Origin: Chlorobiota bacterium | Lineage (GTDB): Bacteria > Bacteroidota > Ignavibacteria > OLB7 | Length of the DNA stretch: 58,994 nucleotides | Direction of reading: 5' to 3' | NCBI GenBank assembly: GCA_028287785.1 | Contig: JAQBOZ010000026.1 | Coordinates: forward strand, 1-58,994 | The notes under the pieces: generated by a model | The model's database searches: none | Told to the model about the DNA's origin: nothing | The model's input: the letters and a program-made list of their open reading frames with translations, nothing else | Translations under genes and position numbers: made by a program | Shown here: one piece after another, positions 35,754 to 44,565 of the stretch | Layout of the letters: every line of letters begins with the position of its first letter | Position numbering within the stretch: the stretch's first letter is position 1

Positions 35754-36383
35754 CTACGCAAGATCGAACAGGAGCAACTCCGCTCGATCAGCGGCAATCA
35801 GATGCAGCCCCGGCGCATCGATGATCTCGGCAACGTCGCCATCGGCAAGAAGTTCACCGTTCAGACGGATGGCTCCCCGCAGCACGCGCAGCCATCCGGC
35901 GCGGCCCGCGTCGAGATCGATATCGATCCCCTCCCCCGCCTCGATCACGGCGGCATACAGCCCGGCATCCTGATGGATCGTTACCGTATCTCCGCGACCA
36001 TCCCGTGAGGCAATCAGCAGCCATCGGCCGGCGGCCTCCTCCTCGATAAACATCCGCTGTTCGTATCCGGGGATCATCCCCAGGCTCTCCGGCGTGATCG
36101 AGATCTGAAGATATCGCGCCGCCTCGCTCTCCGAGTTGTTGAATTCGGTATGCGAAATCCCCCGTCCGGCGGTCGCGCGATGGATATCTCCCGGAAAGAT
36201 GATCGTCCCGTTGTTCAGCGCGTCCTGATGCCCCACGCTCCCCTCAAGAACATAGGTGATGATCTCCACATCGACGTGCGTGTGAAGCGGGATTTCCTCA
36301 TCGGGAGCCAGCCGAATCTCCTCGACTCCCAGCAATGCGCGGAAGCCGGCCGATGTATCGCCGGAGCGGTGTAGTGTGATCAT
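35754..36383 (-). CDS. pirin-family protein
   Basis: This 209-residue bicupin protein matches short pirin homologues (YhhW/quercetinase-like). It has the conserved [40 protein letters not shown] and [19 protein letters not shown] segments, which include the metal-binding His and Glu residues. Pirins have quercetin 2,3-dioxygenase or redox-sensing roles in other bacteria; the substrate here is unknown. I chose ATG 36383 because the longer open frame adds a non-homologous N-terminus. Confidence 0.88.
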   Translation of the reverse strand: MITLHRSGDTSAGFRALLGVEEIRLAPDEEIPLHTHVDVEIITYVLEGSVGHQDALNNGTIIFPGDIHRATAGRGISHTEFNNSESEAARYLQISITPESLGMIPGYEQRMFIEEEAAGRWLLIASRDGRGDTVTIHQDAGLYAAVIEAGEGIDIDLDAGRAGWLRVLRGAIRLNGELLADGDVAEIIDAPGLHLIAADRAELLLFDLA

Positions 36384-36647
36384 GCAATTCGCAGAATGTC
36401 GTATAAATCCCGGCAATCGGCCGCGCGGCGGCGCTGTTCCGGGCTTCTTCCCGGAATACGGAAGTTGATGGCTTCCGCGTACATCGCCCAATTCCTTCAA
36501 AACCAGAGTGAACGCAAGAGCGCGCAAGTTACGGTCGATACTTCCTCTCCTCCTCATCGTGGCGGCGGGGTGCGATAATGCCGGGAATATCCGTTCTGAT
36601 GGGAAATTGAGGAGAATAAACCGAAGATGGCCGGGGTAAACGAAAAA

Positions 36648-36675
36648 AACGGCCCCGCATTTCTGCAGGGCCGTT
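36648..36675 (-). terminator. rho-independent terminator of the DUF3494 gene
   Basis: AACGGCCC (36648-36655) pairs with GGGCCGTT (36668-36675), with three more pairs inside. Transcription of the minus strand reads the stem and then a run of T residues (complement of the A-run at 36643-36649). It lies 24 bp past the stop of the DUF3494 gene. Confidence 0.85.
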
Positions 36676-36698
36676 CAAGATCATCGGGAGAGAGAATA

Positions 36699-38612
36699 TT
36701 ATCTCACGACGATTATTTTTCCGGCGAGCGTCGTTGATCCCGCGTGGAGAGCGTAGTAATACACTCCCTCGGCCAGCTTCGACGCGTCGAACAGCACAGT
36801 GTGCGTTCCGGCTTCCGAATATCCCGGTGCAAGGATCGCAACCTCGCGGCCAAGACCATCGCTGATCGTCAGGAGAACATCACAGGCAACCGGAAGAGCA
36901 AACGAGAAATTCATCGCTCCGCTTACCGGGCTGGGGTAATTCGAAACCGAATACCCACCCATCCGTTGCGTGACATCCGCTCCCGCCGCGCGTGATCCGA
37001 TCGAAAACGGCTCTGATGTCCTCGTCATCCCCTTCGAGCTGGTGATGCGGACGAAGACGGAATTATGATATCCCGTTGGCGTCGTCATCCAGGAAGTGTT
37101 CGTTGCCGCGGATGTCTGAACCGTTGCTATATGAGCCCAGGTAGCCGTGTAGTCAAGCGAGTACTCCACCTCCATCGACTCACCGATGTCCGGCGTAAAT
37201 GTCCAGCCGATGCCAAGCGGCTTATTATTTCCGATGTTCTTCAGACTATCCAGGCCAGCCAGCGTCAGCGAATTAATCGAGCCGACCCCGACCGTCTTGG
37301 TGATCGTGAAAACCCCGCTTATTCCCACGGCATGATTTGCATCTGAAATACGGACGAGCGCCTGTGTCGTCGCCTCATTCGGCACATCAGCCCATGTGAA
37401 ATTGAACTGGTCGCCGGTAATCGCGCCGATCGAATGCCACGTCGCGCCGCTATCGAGCGAGTATTCGAAGGTTTTTCCGGCGGCTATCTTCACCCCTGTC
37501 CAGGTGATATTGTAGTTGCGCGTTCCTCCCGCAACAACCTCACCCATGGCCGGCGTCAGCACAACGATAGTTCCAACCTCCGGCCTGCTCGATGTAATCG
37601 TAAAGATCCCGCTTTTCCCGGTGAGACTGTTCTTATCGGTTATGCGGACAACGGCCCTGGTGGAGAACGTATCAGGCACATTCCAGTTATAGAGATAGGT
37701 ATCGGTGTTTATATCACCGATCGTTGTCCACGTCGCGCCGCCATCGAGAGAATAATCAAGGGTCTTTTTTGCGTCGATTCCCGTTCCCGCCCAGGTAACC
37801 TGATAGTTCTGCGTTCCGCCTTTTACCGAATCGCCAAGTGATGGGCGTACAACGATCAGGCTGTTTCCCGGACCATTGCCACCATCAACCGGCACAGCTA
37901 CAGTATTGGATGCCATCGTGACAGCGCCGACAAGCGCAAGCGCCCTTCCTTCGAGCGTTGTGCCACCGTAGAGGTGAATGGAGCCGTTGGCAATGATCGT
38001 CCCCTTGAAAATCGAATTATCGAGTACGCTCACGGCACCATCGACAATCCAATAGATATTGACGGCCTGCGCGCCATTAGCGAGAATAACATGTGTTCCC
38101 GCGGCCGCATTGAGCGCCCCCCCTATTTTGACAACGAAAATCGCACTGGGATCTCCCTTTGCATCGAATGTCATAGTTCCGGTGAGCGTTGAGGCCGGAC
38201 CGGAACAATAGGTTCGGGGGGTAAGGACCTGACCGTTTCCGAGCGTGACATTCAATGTGGTATCACATGGGATAAGATTTCCCTGATTCCATGCAATGGT
38301 AAGATCGTTCTTCGCCACAAGCGCCTGGGGATCGGCAACATGTTTTGCACCGCTATACTGGCCCGGAGGGAATCCCGTAAATGCGCCGGCATTTGTCCCG
38401 ACATCTCCCGTAATCTGGGTCAGCCCCGTGTTCCCGATCGCGCCGGCACCACTGAATGCACCGTAGGTCGACGTTGTTCCCAGGTTCGGCGGAGTCGGCG
38501 GAACCTGCGCTGGCGGCATTGCGCGACCGAATGATGTGACGGACGCAAGGATGACGGCGATAAACGCCATGATAAATACCGTCTGCACGCGCATTGTTTT
38601 GAAATATCTCAT
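36699..38612 (-). CDS. DUF3494 (ice-binding-like) protein with Ig-like repeats and T9SS-type tail
   Basis: This 637-residue protein has a signal peptide (VFIMAFIAVILASVTSFGRA). A DUF3494 domain follows (residues about 45-235): YGAFSGAGAIGNTGLTQITG, GDVGTNAGAFTGFPPG, GNGQVLTPRTYC and AQAVNIYWIVDGAVSV. Three Ig-like repeats come next, each with NxxxTWAG..DYSLDGGATW..IG.-type strands. A terminal sorting domain ends in LAEGVYYYALHAGSTTLAGK. DUF3494 is found in ice-binding and adhesion proteins; ice binding is not implied without test. The first ATG is at 38612, with another six codons in. Confidence 0.85.
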   Translation of the reverse strand: MRYFKTMRVQTVFIMAFIAVILASVTSFGRAMPPAQVPPTPPNLGTTSTYGAFSGAGAIGNTGLTQITGDVGTNAGAFTGFPPGQYSGAKHVADPQALVAKNDLTIAWNQGNLIPCDTTLNVTLGNGQVLTPRTYCSGPASTLTGTMTFDAKGDPSAIFVVKIGGALNAAAGTHVILANGAQAVNIYWIVDGAVSVLDNSIFKGTIIANGSIHLYGGTTLEGRALALVGAVTMASNTVAVPVDGGNGPGNSLIVVRPSLGDSVKGGTQNYQVTWAGTGIDAKKTLDYSLDGGATWTTIGDINTDTYLYNWNVPDTFSTRAVVRITDKNSLTGKSGIFTITSSRPEVGTIVVLTPAMGEVVAGGTRNYNITWTGVKIAAGKTFEYSLDSGATWHSIGAITGDQFNFTWADVPNEATTQALVRISDANHAVGISGVFTITKTVGVGSINSLTLAGLDSLKNIGNNKPLGIGWTFTPDIGESMEVEYSLDYTATWAHIATVQTSAATNTSWMTTPTGYHNSVFVRITSSKGMTRTSEPFSIGSRAAGADVTQRMGGYSVSNYPSPVSGAMNFSFALPVACDVLLTISDGLGREVAILAPGYSEAGTHTVLFDASKLAEGVYYYALHAGSTTLAGKIIVVR

Positions 38613-39246
38613 GATTCTTGTTTATGTTAGAAAAATCGAATGGGATCGTGCGATGCGCGCACAATCTCCGAAACCGCAATTGGCGGAAATTTTACAAGAA
38701 GAGTAGTAGAAAAGGAAGGTGCGAGTTAAGGAGGGCTCGGATCTCTTCGGTTTGAACTAGAAGTTCTTTGGACCTTATCAGGAAACGGAAGCCATGAGGA
38801 CTATTTCCTTGTTTCCTGACTATCAACCGGTTTCCCGGCTGTCATCGACGCCGCACTATTTCCGGACCTGGATCATGCGCCATTTATTCAGCAGACCGAA
38901 AAAGAAACCAGAGGCTTAACGAAGCGCGGAAAAACATTTTTTTCGTTCGCTTGTTTTCATCCCGGATGATCTCATCATCCACCGCCACGAGCAGAAAAGC
39001 GGCGAAATATGCCGTGCGATCCGATTATGGCTGCGGCCGTGATTCGGAACAATTTCAACAGGACCTGTTGCGGACCGGGATACAATATCAAGATAGAGAG
39101 CAAACGACGTGCCGATAGTGTGGGGCTGAATTTCGATCATTTCCCGATGGAGCGGCGGCGCCATCGTATTCCCGGCGGACAGATCTCTTCTCATTTTTTC
39201 CGGGAATCGTGGTAAACAACCCGGAGCCGGCCTGGCATATTCCGTT
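38613..39246. other. non-coding region beside the DUF3494 gene
   Basis: The region lies between the start of the DUF3494 gene and the end of the CDGSH gene. Its frames show no recognisable protein and its composition is AT-richer than the neighbouring genes. I see no clear repeat, RNA or remnant gene. Confidence 0.45.
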
Positions 39247-39442
39247 TCAGACGCTCTTATCCGGCTCGAAATCCGTTTTTCCATGTGCTCCGTCGCAGAA
39301 CGGCTTGTTTCCGGAGCCGCCGCAACGGCAGAGCGCAACGCGAGTGTCCTTCAACAGCGTCTCACCATCCTCGCCGATCACCTCGATATTGCCACGCACG
39401 AACAACGGCCCATCGGTGGTGACGATGATGCTGGTCGTTCAT
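39247..39442 (-). pseudogene. CDGSH iron-sulfur domain protein, apparently frameshifted at its start
   Basis: On the minus strand the frame ending with TGA at 39247-39249 reads SIIVTTDGPLFVRGNIEVIG and then LCRCGGSGNKPFCDGAHGKT. The CxCxxSxxxPxCDGxH pattern is the 2Fe-2S site of CDGSH (mitoNEET-type) proteins. The likely ATG at 39442, preceded by AGGAGGGAG, is one base out of frame. ATG-AAC-GAC-C then leads into the correct frame, and the coding frame itself begins with a stop (TGA) overlapping the ATG. One extra base near codon 4 would explain this. It lies 19 bp downstream of the topA stop on the same strand. It may be a genuine frameshift, a sequencing or assembly error, or use of an internal TTG. 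Confidence 0.72.
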
Positions 39443-39461
39443 AGTACTCCCTCCTGCCGGC

Positions 39462-41897
39462 TTACTCCCTCGTCTTGCAGCGGGGACACTCGATGAAATT
39501 CCCCTCACCCGCCACAAATCCTTCAACCAGCCACTTGTTGCCGCATTTCGCGCAGGGACGATTTACCGGCTTCTGGCTGGATGTAAACCGGCATTCCGGG
39601 TAGCGCGTGCATGCGAAGAAAATGCTGCTGTAGCGTCCTCCCGTACGTGATACGATGCTCCCCTGATCGCACGACGGGCAGGTGATGCCGAGGGAAACCG
39701 GCTTTGTCGCCGTGCAGACCGGATAGGTAGTGCAGCCGTAGAACTCGCTGCCGCTCTTCGCCTTCCGCAGGCGCATCGGGGCGCCGCACTTCTCGCAGGT
39801 CTCCGCGGGCGCCTCGGAAACCGCGCCGGCGACGGATGCTTCGCCGGTGCCGGCGATATAGCGTGGTTTCGGCGCCCCATTCTCGGTAGCCGAGATGATG
39901 TTCCGGCACGCGGGGAACGCAAGGCAGGCCAGATAGTGGCCGTAGTTTCCCACGCGCAGTTCCATGGCCGCGCCGCACTTGTTGCAGACAACATCGCTCT
40001 TTACGCCTTTCGGCCGCTCACCTCCGCGCGATGGCGCCGTGATGCCCCGCCCTCCGGTAGGCCCAAGAGCCACGCTGCCGAGCGCTTTCTCCAGCGGCGC
40101 GTAGAAGCCCTGCATCACCTTCAGATAGGTTGTCTTCCCTCCGGCGATCGTGTCCAGATCCCCCTCCATCTTCGCCGTGAACTTCATATCGAAGAGGGCG
40201 GGAAAGCCGGCCACAAGGGCATCACAGACCTTCATCCCAAGCTCCGTCGCGTGAAGCTTCCGCTCCGTCTGTTCAACGTAGCCACGATCCTGAATTGTCG
40301 TGATGATCGCTGAATAGGTGCTTGGCCGACCAATCCCCTTTGCCTCCAGCTCCTTCACCAGCAGGCTTTCCGTATAGCGGAGCGGCGGCTTGGTGAAGCT
40401 CTGCCGCGTGATGATCTTCTCCAGAGCCAGCTCGTTTCCCTTGCGGATGTTCTCCGGGAGCACCACCGTGGCGGCCTCATCATCCCCCCCTTCGGTGTCC
40501 GCCTTCTTCCCCTTGCGCGTCTCCTTCTCATCTTCATCATCCGCATAGACCTGCATCCACCCCTTGAAGCGGGTGATGCGCCCCGTGGCGCGGAAGAGAA
40601 ACGGCCCCCCCTCGATCTCCACGGTGGTCTGATCGAAGATCGCAGCGGCCATCTGGCTGGCGACGAAGCGACTCCAGATAAGCTCGTACAGATCGGCCAG
40701 TTCCTTGTCGAGGCTCTTGCGCGCCTCTTTGGGCGTGATGGTTACATCGGCCGGACGGACTGCCTCATGGGCATCCTGCACGTTCGCTCCCCCTTTGGCC
40801 GGCTTCTTCTTTACGGGGGCATCATCCTTCGCCTTCGGCCGCGCCGGCGGGAGGTATTCCTTGCCGTAGTTTCCATAGATAAACCCCTCCGCCGCGGCAA
40901 CCGCCTCCTCGCTGATGCGCGTGGAATCGGTTCGCATGTAGGTGATCAGCCCGACGCGCCCCTGCTTCCCAAGCTCCACCCCCTCGTAGAGCTGCTGCGC
41001 CACCTTCATCGTCCGCCCGGTGTTCATCTTCAGCCGCCGCGAGGCCTCCTGCTGAAGGGTCGATGTGGTGAACGGCAGCGGCGCGTTCCGCTTTACTTCC
41101 TTCTTCGCGATCGAGGCAATGGCGTAGCTCTCCTTCAACGCGCGCTCACGAAGTGCTTCCGCCTGCTTCCCCGTCGAGATGAACGGCAGCGATTCCGGCC
41201 GATCCTTCAGATCGAGCGCCGAGCCCGACGGATTTCTGATCTCGGTGCCGTCGAACCGAACCAGCCGCGCCGTGATCTCCTGATTATCCTTCGTCCGGAA
41301 ATGCCCAACCAGCCCCCAGTATTCGATGGGAATAAAGCTGTTGATGGCCCGCTCCCGCTCCACCACCAGCCGCAACGCCACCGACTGCACCCGCCCGGCC
41401 GAAAGCCCGCGCCCCTCGCCGGTGAAACGCCGCCAGAGATAGGGAGAGACCTTGTAGCCGATCAACCGGTCCATCACCCTCCGTGCCTCCTGCGCCTCCA
41501 CCATATGCCTGTCGATATCGCGTGGCGACCGCATGGCGCTGGTAACGCCGCTTTTGGTGATCTCGTTGAAGAGCACCCGCTGAATATTCCGGTTCTCCCC
41601 CCGTATCTCCTCGGCGATATGATGGGCGATCGCCTCCCCCTCGCGGTCGGGATCGGTCGCCAGATAGACGCGCGAACAGCGGCCCGCAAGGCTCCGAAGC
41701 CGCTTGACGATATCCTGCTTCCCCCGGATCACCTCGTATGTGGGGATAAATCCCCCCTCCACGTCGATCGAGAGGCCATCCTTGGGAAGGTCCTTCACAT
41801 GTCCCACCGACGCCTCGACGATAAAGTCCGATCCCAGATATTTGTTGATCGTCTTCGCCTTGGCGGGAGACTCCACTATCACCAGCGATTTTTCCAT
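39462..41897 (-). CDS. topA: DNA topoisomerase I
   Basis: This 811-residue type IA topoisomerase relaxes negatively supercoiled DNA. The Toprim domain begins at MEKSLVIVESPAKAKTINKY and includes the TDPDREGEAIAHHIAEEI motif. The active-site tyrosine lies in GLITYMRTDSTRIS. Four Cys-rich zinc-ribbon modules follow at the C-terminus: CNKCGAAMELRVGNYG, CEKCGAPMRLRKAKSG, CPSCDQGSIVSRTGGR and CAKCGNKWLVEG. A long Lys/Asp-rich acidic loop (VYADDEDEKETRKGKKADTE) interrupts the catalytic part. Starts at 41897 and 41909 (four codons longer) are both possible. An R1 repeat lies just upstream. Confidence 0.96.
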   Translation of the reverse strand: MEKSLVIVESPAKAKTINKYLGSDFIVEASVGHVKDLPKDGLSIDVEGGFIPTYEVIRGKQDIVKRLRSLAGRCSRVYLATDPDREGEAIAHHIAEEIRGENRNIQRVLFNEITKSGVTSAMRSPRDIDRHMVEAQEARRVMDRLIGYKVSPYLWRRFTGEGRGLSAGRVQSVALRLVVERERAINSFIPIEYWGLVGHFRTKDNQEITARLVRFDGTEIRNPSGSALDLKDRPESLPFISTGKQAEALRERALKESYAIASIAKKEVKRNAPLPFTTSTLQQEASRRLKMNTGRTMKVAQQLYEGVELGKQGRVGLITYMRTDSTRISEEAVAAAEGFIYGNYGKEYLPPARPKAKDDAPVKKKPAKGGANVQDAHEAVRPADVTITPKEARKSLDKELADLYELIWSRFVASQMAAAIFDQTTVEIEGGPFLFRATGRITRFKGWMQVYADDEDEKETRKGKKADTEGGDDEAATVVLPENIRKGNELALEKIITRQSFTKPPLRYTESLLVKELEAKGIGRPSTYSAIITTIQDRGYVEQTERKLHATELGMKVCDALVAGFPALFDMKFTAKMEGDLDTIAGGKTTYLKVMQGFYAPLEKALGSVALGPTGGRGITAPSRGGERPKGVKSDVVCNKCGAAMELRVGNYGHYLACLAFPACRNIISATENGAPKPRYIAGTGEASVAGAVSEAPAETCEKCGAPMRLRKAKSGSEFYGCTTYPVCTATKPVSLGITCPSCDQGSIVSRTGGRYSSIFFACTRYPECRFTSSQKPVNRPCAKCGNKWLVEGFVAGEGNFIECPRCKTRE

Positions 41898-41944
41898 GAA
41901 GAAGGCCATGCGCCGGGTCGTAAACCCCGGGAAAACGTTGATAC

Positions 41945-42177
41945 TGATGCGCGGGGCGATGCCCCGCGCATCAGGGATTGCGCCCCTCCGGGGCTTGAGA
42001 AGATTCTTCCGCCAGCGCAGCGGATGGAGTTGTTCAGCGTACTTCGAAGACGCAGACTGTTCAACAACGATCAGATGCAAGGCGGCCGAGCGCGAGCGAA
42101 TGAGGCGTCCTCTCCCGGACGCCGCAGTGAGCGAACGCGAAGGCCAACGCAGCAGATGGCGTTGTTCAACAGTCTGC
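41945..42177. repeat. R1 dispersed repeats upstream of topA, including a complete MITE-like element
   Basis: The part 41945-42000 is the palindromic R1 core (GCGCGGGGCGATGCCCCGCG, GCCCCTCCGGGGCTTGAGAA). The part 42052-42177 is a 126-bp element with inverted ends GCAGACTGTTCAACAAC (42052-42068) and GTTGTTCAACAGTCTGC (42161-42177), matching at 16 of 17 positions. The right end overlaps the 3' end of the NUDIX gene and supplies its last residues and stop. No protein is encoded inside. Confidence 0.85.
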
Positions 42178-42651
42178 CGGCTCCGGGCGCTGAACTACCC
42201 GTTGTGTTACGTCAGGAAGCGCGTGGAGCGCCGTGCCGAGAAATGACGGACGGACCAGGCCTGGATTGATCGATTCCAGCGGAAACCAGCGAAACAGCAG
42301 CGGCGTTCCGGCCTCATCGCCATAAAACACCTCCCGCCAGCCCAGAAACCGATAATCGTCGGGAAACTCCATCGCGTAGTAAAGCCCCAGCTCGTGGCAA
42401 TCCATGCCGTTGTAGTTGAAGAAGTTCTCCACAACCCAGAGGAGCCGTCCAACATGCACCGCGACGCCGAGCTCTTCCACCATTTCGCGGCTGAGCGTCT
42501 CGGAGCTTGTCTCCATCATCTCGCAACGGCCGCCCGGAAGCGTCCAGAAATCCTCATCCTCCCCGCGATGCAGAAGCAGATATCCGTCATGAATGGCAAC
42601 GCCCGCGATGCGGAGGACGAAGCGGACACCGTCTCGTTCAAAATTTATCAT
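42166..42651 (-). CDS. NUDIX hydrolase
   Basis: This 161-residue protein hydrolyses nucleoside-diphosphate-linked compounds. The NUDIX box is complete (GGRCEMMETSSETLSREMVE, with the following ELGV, matching Gx5Ex7REUxEExGU). It has the usual N-terminal strand IAGVAIHDGYLLLHRGED. The last three residues (ADC) and the TGA stop come from the R1 element's terminal repeat, so the natural C-terminus may have been altered by insertion. The substrate is unknown. Confidence 0.93.
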   Translation of the reverse strand: MINFERDGVRFVLRIAGVAIHDGYLLLHRGEDEDFWTLPGGRCEMMETSSETLSREMVEELGVAVHVGRLLWVVENFFNYNGMDCHELGLYYAMEFPDDYRFLGWREVFYGDEAGTPLLFRWFPLESINPGLVRPSFLGTALHALPDVTQRVVQRPEPADC

Positions 42652-43031
42652 CGTGATTTCGGAATGATGCTCGAATGGCGATGGAATATAGCATCTTCGA
42701 AGGCGCTGAAGAGCACGGCGGGAGGATGAATCGGCACGGTTGAACGCTTCCGGAAGCGGGTCGGTGCAACCAGAAGCCCTTGACGTGAATTTGTATCCGG
42801 TAACGTATCAGGCTCCTCCTCTCCCGGAGTATGACACGGCGTTTTCATCCCCATCGCCAGTCGCTACGCCACCTCCCATCCGCGTGGTATCCGCCACAAG
42901 CGGATCGTTGATCGGACGCTCATCGGCAATCATGCCATGCTCTCCCCGGCCCGGCCGCACAGTTGAACGCGGCCATGTCACGCAATCGCCTCGACGATTG
43001 TCCTCATTATTGATCAACAGAAGGACTGGTT
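42652..43031. other. intergenic region before the dioxygenase gene
   Basis: About 380 bp between the divergent NUDIX and dioxygenase genes. It should contain both promoters; the dioxygenase ATG is preceded by AGAAGGA. I see no gene or repeat. Confidence 0.45.
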
Positions 43032-44021
43032 ATGAAACGGCGCGATATACTGAAAGGAATCGGAGCGATTGGCATCGGATCGGCAATTCCGATGCAGATG
43101 GCGCTCTCCGCTCGGAAGAACGGAACGACTGCGCCACCGGCGTGCCTTCTCACACCCGCCGAAACCGAAGGCCCGTATTATTTCAACGCCAATCTCGTGC
43201 GGCAGGATGTGACCGAGGGAAAGCCTGGCATTCCGTTGCGACTGCGGCTGACCGTAGTCAATCAGGACTGCGTGCCGATTCCCAACGCGCTCGTGGATAT
43301 ATGGCACTGCGATGCCACCGGCGTTTATTCCGGCTATTCCGGGCAGGGCTCGAACGGAAACGTCAGCACCGTGGGGCAGACATTTATCAGGGGAATTCAG
43401 GTGACCGATTCGGCGGGCCAGGTGGAATTTCATACGATTTATCCCGGATGGTATCCGGGCCGCGTGACGCATATTCATATCAAGGTCAATCTCAGCTCGA
43501 CCACGGCAGTGACATCGCAGCTTTATTTTCCGGAAAATATCTCCAGCCAGGCCTACGCCACGTCTGAATATTCGGCGCACGGCCAGAGCCCGTTGACAAA
43601 TTCCAGCGATTCAATCGCCCGCAATGACGCAAACCGGCTTCTGCTGAATGTCTCGGCCGACGGCAATGGATATCTGGCAACGCACACGATCGGCATCAGC
43701 GCTGTTGCCTCCGTTAACCATTCCGTCAGGGAAACGGGCGGACAATTCAGCATGCAGCAGAATTTTCCGAATCCATTCTCCAGGGCAACCACGATCACAT
43801 TTTCGCTATTGCAGTCGTCGAAAGTGGAACTGACGGTATTTGATGTGGAGGGGAAGCCCGTTGCGCGACTGCTCGATGAACGAATGGGATCGGGAGAACA
43901 TAAAATCGATTGGGATATATCGTCAGGCGCTCGCGTTGCGGCGGGAAATTATCTCTGCCAATTAACTGTCAGGAACGATCGCGGAGAATTCCGGCAGACG
44001 CAGGTTGTGACGGTGCGGTAG
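43032..44021 (+). CDS. Tat-exported intradiol dioxygenase-like protein with T9SS-type sorting tail
   Basis: This 329-residue protein begins with a twin-arginine signal (MKRRDILKGIGAIGIGSA). An intradiol ring-cleavage dioxygenase domain follows, with the entry motif TPAETEGPYY, then LVDIWHCDATGVYSGYSG (first Tyr ligand region) and YPGWYPGRVTHIHIKV (second Tyr and His ligands to iron). The domain normally cleaves catechols or related aromatics. The last 80 residues form a sorting domain (QQNFPNPFSRATTITFSL, then VAAGNYLCQLTVRNDRGEF). It is transcribed alone, followed by a strong terminator. The domain is smaller than classical protocatechuate dioxygenase subunits, and the true substrate is unknown. 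Confidence 0.85.
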   Translation: MKRRDILKGIGAIGIGSAIPMQMALSARKNGTTAPPACLLTPAETEGPYYFNANLVRQDVTEGKPGIPLRLRLTVVNQDCVPIPNALVDIWHCDATGVYSGYSGQGSNGNVSTVGQTFIRGIQVTDSAGQVEFHTIYPGWYPGRVTHIHIKVNLSSTTAVTSQLYFPENISSQAYATSEYSAHGQSPLTNSSDSIARNDANRLLLNVSADGNGYLATHTIGISAVASVNHSVRETGGQFSMQQNFPNPFSRATTITFSLLQSSKVELTVFDVEGKPVARLLDERMGSGEHKIDWDISSGARVAAGNYLCQLTVRNDRGEFRQTQVVTVR

Positions 44022-44142
44022 AATCATTTCGCGTCGATAGTATAAGACAGTTTTTCGCCGGTGCATGCATGAAATTCTCCATTATGCCGTCCGCGCGACC
44101 AACCCGCTGAACGATTCCAGAGAACGATAAATACCAACGATT

Positions 44143-44178
44143 AATCGTCGCGACAGGGGCCTGTCGCGACGATTTTTT
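44143..44178 (+). terminator. rho-independent terminator after the dioxygenase gene
   Basis: A perfect 14-bp stem, AATCGTCGCGACAG (44143-44156) and CTGTCGCGACGATT (44161-44174), has a 4-nt loop and is followed by TTTT. It lies about 120 bp past the dioxygenase stop. Confidence 0.9.
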
Positions 44179-44565
44179 ATTTATGCCGCAACCAATCCAA
44201 TATGCCGGGCCGGAAGGGCGCTCCCCGTTTATGATGCGGAAAATTCGGTAGCGGACCACCCACCGCAACCATGCGCCGGCAAAGGATCAACAATTATTTC
44301 CACGTTGTCCCGATAGCCGTAACAAAACAGATCCCATCGACATTATCAATACTGTGCATCTGAATCAGACAATTCAACACCGATTGTAGCCTATGTGTCC
44401 TTGATAACCCAGCATCGATCTCAGGACGGTTCGCGCGCTGAACACGATATCAATCCGATGCATTCCCTGTCCCGGCACCAGCCGGCCGAAGCGCGAATCA
44501 GGTAGCGATGACAGAGCCCCAATCATCAAGGGCCAATCAACTCAGCAATCAAACAGGATACTTCA
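44179..44565. other. non-coding stretch before the small lipoprotein gene
   Basis: No convincing gene is visible in this 390-bp segment. The last 40 bases carry the start region of the following gene, with AGGATA before its ATG. Confidence 0.45.

Noticed and set aside
38916-39338. 141-codon open frame on the minus strand
   Set aside because: It overlaps the CDGSH gene, has no ribosome-binding site and shows no known motif.
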